DNA from: VAZQ01 sp963841105
GTDB taxonomy: Bacteria; Pseudomonadota; Alphaproteobacteria; Rhizobiales; Xanthobacteraceae
Direction: 5' to 3'
Assembly (NCBI GenBank): GCA_963841105.1
Contig: CAWJCB010000006.1
Coordinates: forward strand, 1 to 64,000
DNA: 64,000 nucleotides
Positions 60,106 through 64,000 of this stretch are shown here, one piece after another (position 1 is the stretch's first letter; each line of letters begins with the position of its first letter). A model generated the notes under the pieces. That model saw only the letters and a list, made by a program, of their open reading frames with translations, was not told the origin of the DNA and did no database searches. Made by a program: the position numbers and the translations under genes.

Positions 60106-61224
60106 TTACAGCCGCAAAGCAGCTTCCGCGGGTGTGAATGGCAGCTTGAGGGCCTGCGCCACGGCTCGGTGCGTGATCTTGCCTTCATAGACATTGAGCC
60201 CATTGCGCAAGTGAGGATCCTCGCCCAGCGCATGGCGAACGCCTTTGTCCGCGAGTGCCAGGACGAATGGAAGGGTTACGTTGTTGAGGGCGAAGGTGGA
60301 CGTGCGGGCGACCGCCCCCGGCATATTGGTTACGCAGTAATGCACCACATCGTGCACCACATAGGTCGGCGCCGAATGCGTGGTCGGGCGCGACGTCGCT
60401 GCGCAGCCGCCCTGATCAATGGCGATATCGACAATGACGGCTCCCGACTTCATCGCCTTCACCGTTTCGGCGCTGATGAGTTTCGGCGCCGCTGCTCCGG
60501 GAATGAGCACCGAGCCGATCACGAGATCGGCGCGCCGGCACACCGCCTCGATCGCGTCGCCGGTCGAGAAGACGGTGCGGATGCGGGTCCCGAGCTGGCT
60601 GGAAACCCGGCGCAGCGCCTCGGGGTTGCGATCGACGATGGTCACGGTCGCGCCCATTCCCGCGGCGATGAGGGCGGCGTGACTGCCTGCTACGCCGGCG
60701 CCCAGAATAACGACATCGGCAGGAGGCACGCCTGGAACTCCGCCGAGGAGCACGCCACGCCCGCCGTTCTCCTTCTCCAGGCAGCGCGCGCCCACATGTG
60801 GCGCCATTCGGCCAGCGACTTCCGACATCGGCGTCAGCAACGGCAGGGCGCCGTGCGGGCTCGTCACCGTCTCGTACGCGATTGCAATCGCGCCCGAGGC
60901 TGCAAGATCACGGGTTTGCTCGGGGTCCGCTGCCAAATGAAGATACGTAAAGAGGATCTGACCGGGGCGAAGCTGCTTGCGTTCCGCCGGAAGCGGCTCC
61001 TTCACCTTCACGATCAACGCGGCACGCGCATAGACATCGGCCGCAGCAGCAACCGTCTTTGCGCCCACCGCTTCGTAGTCTGCATCGGCGAGGCCGGCTC
61101 CAAGTCCTGCCCCTTGCTCTACAATCACCTCGTGACCGTTCGCGGTGAGCTCGCGCACGGCCGAAGGAACGAGCCCGACCCGGTACTCGCTGTCCTTGAT
61201 TTCCTTTGGGACGCCTACGAGCAT
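60106..61224 (-). CDS. ald: Alanine dehydrogenase
   Basis: NAD-dependent deamination of L-alanine to pyruvate and ammonia, or the reverse. The 372 residues match the family length. Active-site residues are in place: Arg 15 (SEYRVGLVP), Lys 75 (IVKVKEPL) and His 96 (FTYLHLAAD). The NAD-binding GAGVAGSHAALIAAGMGATV is in the second domain, then DIAIDQGGCAATSRPTTHS and VVHYCVTNMPGAVARTST. Start MLVGVPKEIKDSEYRVG is standard. Convergent with the UbiD-family gene and divergent from cbpA. Confidence 0.96.
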   Translation of the reverse strand: MLVGVPKEIKDSEYRVGLVPSAVRELTANGHEVIVEQGAGLGAGLADADYEAVGAKTVAAAADVYARAALIVKVKEPLPAERKQLRPGQILFTYLHLAADPEQTRDLAASGAIAIAYETVTSPHGALPLLTPMSEVAGRMAPHVGARCLEKENGGRGVLLGGVPGVPPADVVILGAGVAGSHAALIAAGMGATVTIVDRNPEALRRVSSQLGTRIRTVFSTGDAIEAVCRRADLVIGSVLIPGAAAPKLISAETVKAMKSGAVIVDIAIDQGGCAATSRPTTHSAPTYVVHDVVHYCVTNMPGAVARTSTFALNNVTLPFVLALADKGVRHALGEDPHLRNGLNVYEGKITHRAVAQALKLPFTPAEAALRL

Positions 61225-61317
61225 GGTTGTGCTCCGGAAGATGCTGGCGCCCGCCCTCGGATGCCGGAAGATGAGTAGTAATCTAAAGCACGGTGCGCGG
61301 CAGAAAAGGAGGCGCCG

Positions 61318-62232
61318 GTGAATGAGGATCCCTATGCGGTGCTAGGGGTGAAGCGCGAGGCTTCACAGGACGAGATTCGTTCAGCCTATCGCAGCCTCGC
61401 AAAAAAGCTGCACCCTGACCTCAACCCCGGCGATAAGCAGGCCGAGGAGAAATTCAAGGAGGTCTCGGTCGCCTACGATCTTCTCGGCGACGCGGAAAAG
61501 CGGGCGCGGTTTGACCGCGGCGAGATCGATGCTTCCGGCGCTGAACGGCAGCGTGAGCGCTATTATCGCGATTTCCATGGCGCCGATGCCGGGGAAAGCG
61601 CCTACAGCACCGCCGGCGGTTTTGCCGATTTCATGGAGAATGAGGATATCCTCGCGGATATACTAGGCCGTGGCCGCGGCAAGACAGGTTTTCGCATCCG
61701 CGGGCGGGACATCGCCTATCGATTGCCCATCGAGTTCCTGGAGGCTGTCAACGGCGCGACCAAGCGCATTACCATGCCGGACGGCGGCACCCTTGATGTT
61801 GTAATTCCCGCGGGAACCCGGGATCAGCAGGTGTTGCGGCTGCGCGGCAAGGGGGGTGCCGGCATCGGCGGCGCGCCGCCGGGAGATGCACTGGTCGAAA
61901 TTGAGGTGCGTCCGCACAATCTCTTCACGCGTAAGGACGACGACATCCACATCGAGCTGCCGATCAGCCTTTCGGAAGCGGTGCTTGGCGGGAAGCTCGA
62001 CGTCCCGACGCCAACGGGAGCAGTGCGCATGACCGTGCCAAAAGGGGCGAACACCGGCACCGTGCTGCGGCTCAAAGGCAAGGGCGTGGCACGCAAGGAT
62101 GGCACTCACGGCGATGAATACGTCACTCTCAAGATCGTGCTGCCTGACAAGCTTGATCCGCAGATCGAGGAGTTCGCGCGCAACTGGCAGGCGGGACGCG
62201 ATCACGATCCCCGGCGGGGTCTGGAGGCTTGA
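61318..62232 (+). CDS. cbpA: DnaJ-class co-chaperone CbpA-like
   Basis: Hsp40 co-chaperone of 304 residues: N-terminal J domain (YAVLGVKREASQDEIRSAYR, HPD at 32-34), a short Gly/charged linker, no zinc-finger cysteines, and two C-terminal beta-sandwich domains (GRDIAYRLPIEFLEAVNGAT, RITMPDGGTLDVVIPAGTRD, LRGKGGAGIGGAPPGDALVE, PISLSEAVLGGKLDVPTPTG). Absence of the cysteine repeat separates it from DnaJ. Start is GTG 61318, with AGGAGGC nearby. The stop TGA abuts the cbpM ATG, so it pairs with its modulator. Confidence 0.94.
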   Translation: MNEDPYAVLGVKREASQDEIRSAYRSLAKKLHPDLNPGDKQAEEKFKEVSVAYDLLGDAEKRARFDRGEIDASGAERQRERYYRDFHGADAGESAYSTAGGFADFMENEDILADILGRGRGKTGFRIRGRDIAYRLPIEFLEAVNGATKRITMPDGGTLDVVIPAGTRDQQVLRLRGKGGAGIGGAPPGDALVEIEVRPHNLFTRKDDDIHIELPISLSEAVLGGKLDVPTPTGAVRMTVPKGANTGTVLRLKGKGVARKDGTHGDEYVTLKIVLPDKLDPQIEEFARNWQAGRDHDPRRGLEA

Positions 62233-62523
62233 ATGATATCAGCGCAGGAATTCTTGTTACGCGCTCGTCTAGAGCAGCGCTCGCTTGAGGCCTGGATCGC
62301 TGCGGGCTGGCTGATCCCGCCGCAAACCGAGCCCGAGCTCGCATTTTCCGACATGGATGTCGCGCGCGCGCAATTGATCCGCGATCTGCGCGATGACCTT
62401 GGCGTGAACGAAGAAGGCATCTCGGTAGTTCTGCACCTGCTGGACCAGGTGCACGGATTACGCCGGAGCATGCAGGGGCTTCTCGATGCGATGCGTGCGG
62501 CGCAGGAGGACCGCCAGGGATGA
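62233..62523 (+). CDS. cbpM: Chaperone modulator CbpM
   Basis: MerR-like/CbpM-family protein of 96 residues which in E. coli binds the J domain of CbpA and inhibits it. Sequence shows MISAQEFLLRARLEQRSLEA, WIAAGWLIPP, LAFSDMDVARAQLIRDLRDD and the helix EGISVVLHLLDQVHGLRRSM, the standard CbpM pattern. The ATG directly follows the cbpA stop, indicating coupled translation. It converges on the minus-strand membrane gene at 62544. Confidence 0.92.
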   Translation: MISAQEFLLRARLEQRSLEAWIAAGWLIPPQTEPELAFSDMDVARAQLIRDLRDDLGVNEEGISVVLHLLDQVHGLRRSMQGLLDAMRAAQEDRQG

Positions 62524-62543
62524 AATCACCACGCGAGCCGCGA

Positions 62544-62933
62544 TCAATCCCGTGAGTAAGCTTTGTAGGAAAGAAAGGCGCCCAGCAGCAACAGGACAAC
62601 GGCGCTGCCGACAATCAAGCCGCGCATCTCACCGAATTGACCGGCAATCGAGGCGAGGCGGGTTGGGAAGAACATGCGCGCGAGGCCGCTGAAAATGGCG
62701 AGCCAGCCCAGCAGCGTGACTACGACCCTCCAGTCTCCCAACCAGATATTGTGAATGCGAACTATCGCAACTCCGGCAATGAAGAGAAGAATCCCGGACA
62801 GGAAAATGAGGGCGGGCTCGCGAGCGATTTCTTCCGCCATCGCTGGAAACCAGCCGAGGTTCAGCAACAATGCGATCCCGATGGCAACCAGCGTGGGACC
62901 CATCAGGCTGGCAATCGTTTTGGAACTGCTCAT
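62544..62933 (-). CDS. Four-helix small membrane protein (129 aa)
   Basis: No firm family; about four membrane segments: LMGPTLVAIGIALLLNLGWF, ALIFLSGILLFIAGVAIVRI, RVVVTLLGWLAIFSGLARMF and LIVGSAVVLLLLGAFLSYKA. Such small four-helix proteins with a conserved LGW-type loop are common in alphaproteobacteria without assigned function. Transcribed leftward, converging with cbpM by about 20 bases. The start MSSSKTIASLMGPTLVAIG has no strong ribosome-binding site. Confidence 0.75.
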   Translation of the reverse strand: MSSSKTIASLMGPTLVAIGIALLLNLGWFPAMAEEIAREPALIFLSGILLFIAGVAIVRIHNIWLGDWRVVVTLLGWLAIFSGLARMFFPTRLASIAGQFGEMRGLIVGSAVVLLLLGAFLSYKAYSRD

Positions 62934-62984
62934 GCTGATGCTTCTTTCTTGCGGGCAGCGAGTTTCTGAAAGCGCTCGCCGCGT

Positions 62985-64000
62985 TCAACTCTCGCCGTCA
63001 CGACCGTGCTTGTCACGGCCATCCACGTCTGTGCCTGCCGAAGCGCTCGAAGGAAGGCGTGGATGCCCGGCATAAGGCCGATCATGTCGGAGCAACCGTA
63101 TATCAACGCGATTCGATTTGCGTATAGCGTTACAGTACTCGATCATGGCAATCAGAGCGACCAACGCGGCGAGCGGCGCGATCCGGCTCTGGTAGCGCGC
63201 GTTTGGATTGGAGAAAATCCCACAAACCGCGGCATTTGTGAAGATCGCGAAGAGCGCGGTTGCAGCAAGCAGTGACAAATCCCGATTTCGACGCCAGCAC
63301 AGCACGATGAATGCAGGCAGCATCAATGTCGTGATGAGGGCAACGGGAACATGGATCAGGTTCATCGTGCGGAACGCGAAGGCATCGTGCTGCTGCCGCG
63401 AGTCTGCAAAGGCCCGCATCGTACTGGGCGCATATTGTTGCAGGATGCGGCTCGCGTGCCAGTTGTCCTTCGATCCAAGCCCCTCGCCGGTCGCGAGGGT
63501 TACGAGTTGCTCGGCGGTGGCCTTGGCAGCCGTTCGGACGTGCATGAGAGGATAACGCGCGATCGTCGCAAGAATGATATGACGGCCTTCGGGCTCAAAC
63601 GCCTCCCATCCCCCCAGCGCGGCGAGCGGACTGTCGCCCCATAGCCAATCATCGGCGCTCTCGGGAATATCCCGATAGGCGCAGAGACGGATGGTCTGGT
63701 CCGGGCAATGCTCCTCGACGTATCGTGCGACGATCCCGTCCTGAACGAGGCGGGCAAACAGGAACGTGCTGCCGCCGGGAGTCAAAGCGAATTGCCCTGT
63801 GATGGCGAGATTAGATGCCAGTGCAAGCGCCATGCCTGCGCCCGCGGCCACGATGGGAGGACCAAGTCTGGGACAAGCCGGCCCATGCCCGCGGCTGAAC
63901 AGGCGCAGCAGAGAAAACAGCACCAATAATCCAAGAACAGCCGCGACGATGGACATATGGCTCGCCATCGCGATCATGATCACGAGTATCAGCAGCGCAA
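62985..64000 (-). CDS. Integral membrane protein, 5'-partial at the window end
   Basis: C-terminal part of a polytopic membrane protein; the frame continues past 64000. Membrane segments are seen near MSIVAAVLGLLVLFSLLRLF, PPIVAAGAGMALALASNLAI, LITTLMLPAFIVLCWRR, LLAATALFAIFTNAAVCGIF and IAPLAALVALIAMIEYCNAI. A long periplasmic-type loop (FLFARLVQDGIVARYVEEHC; DIPESADDWLWGDSPLAALG) lies between them, an arrangement like GT39/GT-C-type glycosyltransferases or related dolichol-like enzymes, but I cannot name the family. The last about 25 residues (ending GTDVDGRDKHGRDGES) are encoded by the REP-like repeat at 62996-63090. Confidence 0.6.
   Translation of the reverse strand, partial: ALLILVIMIAMASHMSIVAAVLGLLVLFSLLRLFSRGHGPACPRLGPPIVAAGAGMALALASNLAITGQFALTPGGSTFLFARLVQDGIVARYVEEHCPDQTIRLCAYRDIPESADDWLWGDSPLAALGGWEAFEPEGRHIILATIARYPLMHVRTAAKATAEQLVTLATGEGLGSKDNWHASRILQQYAPSTMRAFADSRQQHDAFAFRTMNLIHVPVALITTLMLPAFIVLCWRRNRDLSLLAATALFAIFTNAAVCGIFSNPNARYQSRIAPLAALVALIAMIEYCNAIRKSNRVDIRLLRHDRPYAGHPRLPSSASAGTDVDGRDKHGRDGES
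62996..63090. repeat. REP-like palindrome overlapping a gene end
   Basis: GCCGTCACGACCGTGCTTG and TCACGGCCATCCACGTC match the repeats at 33119 and 40360-40403; the mirrored half is GGCGTGGATGCCCGGCAT. Only the core is well kept. It lies within the 3' end of the membrane-protein gene at 62985. Confidence 0.8.

Overview
The window looks like a chromosomal segment of an alphaproteobacterium of the order Hyphomicrobiales (Rhizobiales), close to the Bradyrhizobium/Rhodopseudomonas/Xanthobacteraceae group. This is inferred from GC-rich coding sequence, family-level protein resemblance (DUF4167, CarD, PtsP, CobS/CobT, a SUV3-like helicase) and gene neighbourhoods I know from that group: ptsP-prfA-prmC-DUF4167, lysC/ubiG, secA/PpiC foldase/argJ, xerD/aroK-aroB-CNNM, bolA/J-protein-cobS-cobT, and rpmB/DUF3108/helicase/S4/fdxA/carD. 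I saw no tRNA, rRNA or CRISPR array.

Layout. 0-6 kb: a catabolic cluster (SDR dehydrogenase, hotdog thioesterase, three-part TRAP transporter, ACMSD-like amidohydrolase); three of its six genes carry frameshifts. 6-9 kb: cupin, histidine phosphatase, gloB, methyltransferase. 9-23 kb: core genes (DUF4167, prmC, prfA, ptsP, FkbM methyltransferase, lysC, ubiG, EamA transporter, DUF1178, nitrilase, grxC, comF, methyltransferase, Flp pilin, mutT). 23.5-31.9 kb: an accessory region with an unusual metallo-beta-lactamase/receiver/GAF fusion, two toxin-antitoxin remnants, a complete IS256-family element with a perfect 9-bp target duplication, and a minus-strand set of small membrane proteins of unknown function. 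31.9-45.7 kb: argJ, PpiC foldase, secA, L,D-transpeptidase, accA, TPR protein, xerD, a 49-aa membrane protein, aroK, aroB and a CNNM-type protein. 45.8-64 kb: bolA, J-protein, cobS, cobT, rpmB, DUF3108, helicase, S4 protein, fdxA, carD, a UbiD-family decarboxylase, ald, cbpA-cbpM and membrane proteins.

How genes work together. prfA and prmC pair a release factor with its methyltransferase; aroK-aroB are adjacent shikimate steps; cobS-cobT form the aerobic cobaltochelatase ATPase module; cbpA-cbpM pair a DnaJ co-chaperone with its modulator; the TRAP genes would feed a carboxylate to the neighbouring catabolic enzymes.

Three points stand out. First, at least eight likely single-base frameshifts occur (nine with a tentative one), including in conserved genes (bolA, DUF4167); four lie at or within a few bases of GANTC, the CcrM methylation motif, so part of the pattern may be base-calling error rather than decay. 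Second, palindromic intergenic repeats reach into genes and appear to encode the start of ArgJ and the C-terminal tails of two other proteins. Third, carD is preceded by a promoter, a tiny near-leaderless reading frame and an overlapping terminator-like hairpin, an arrangement that could be an attenuator. No wholly new system can be asserted from sequence alone.
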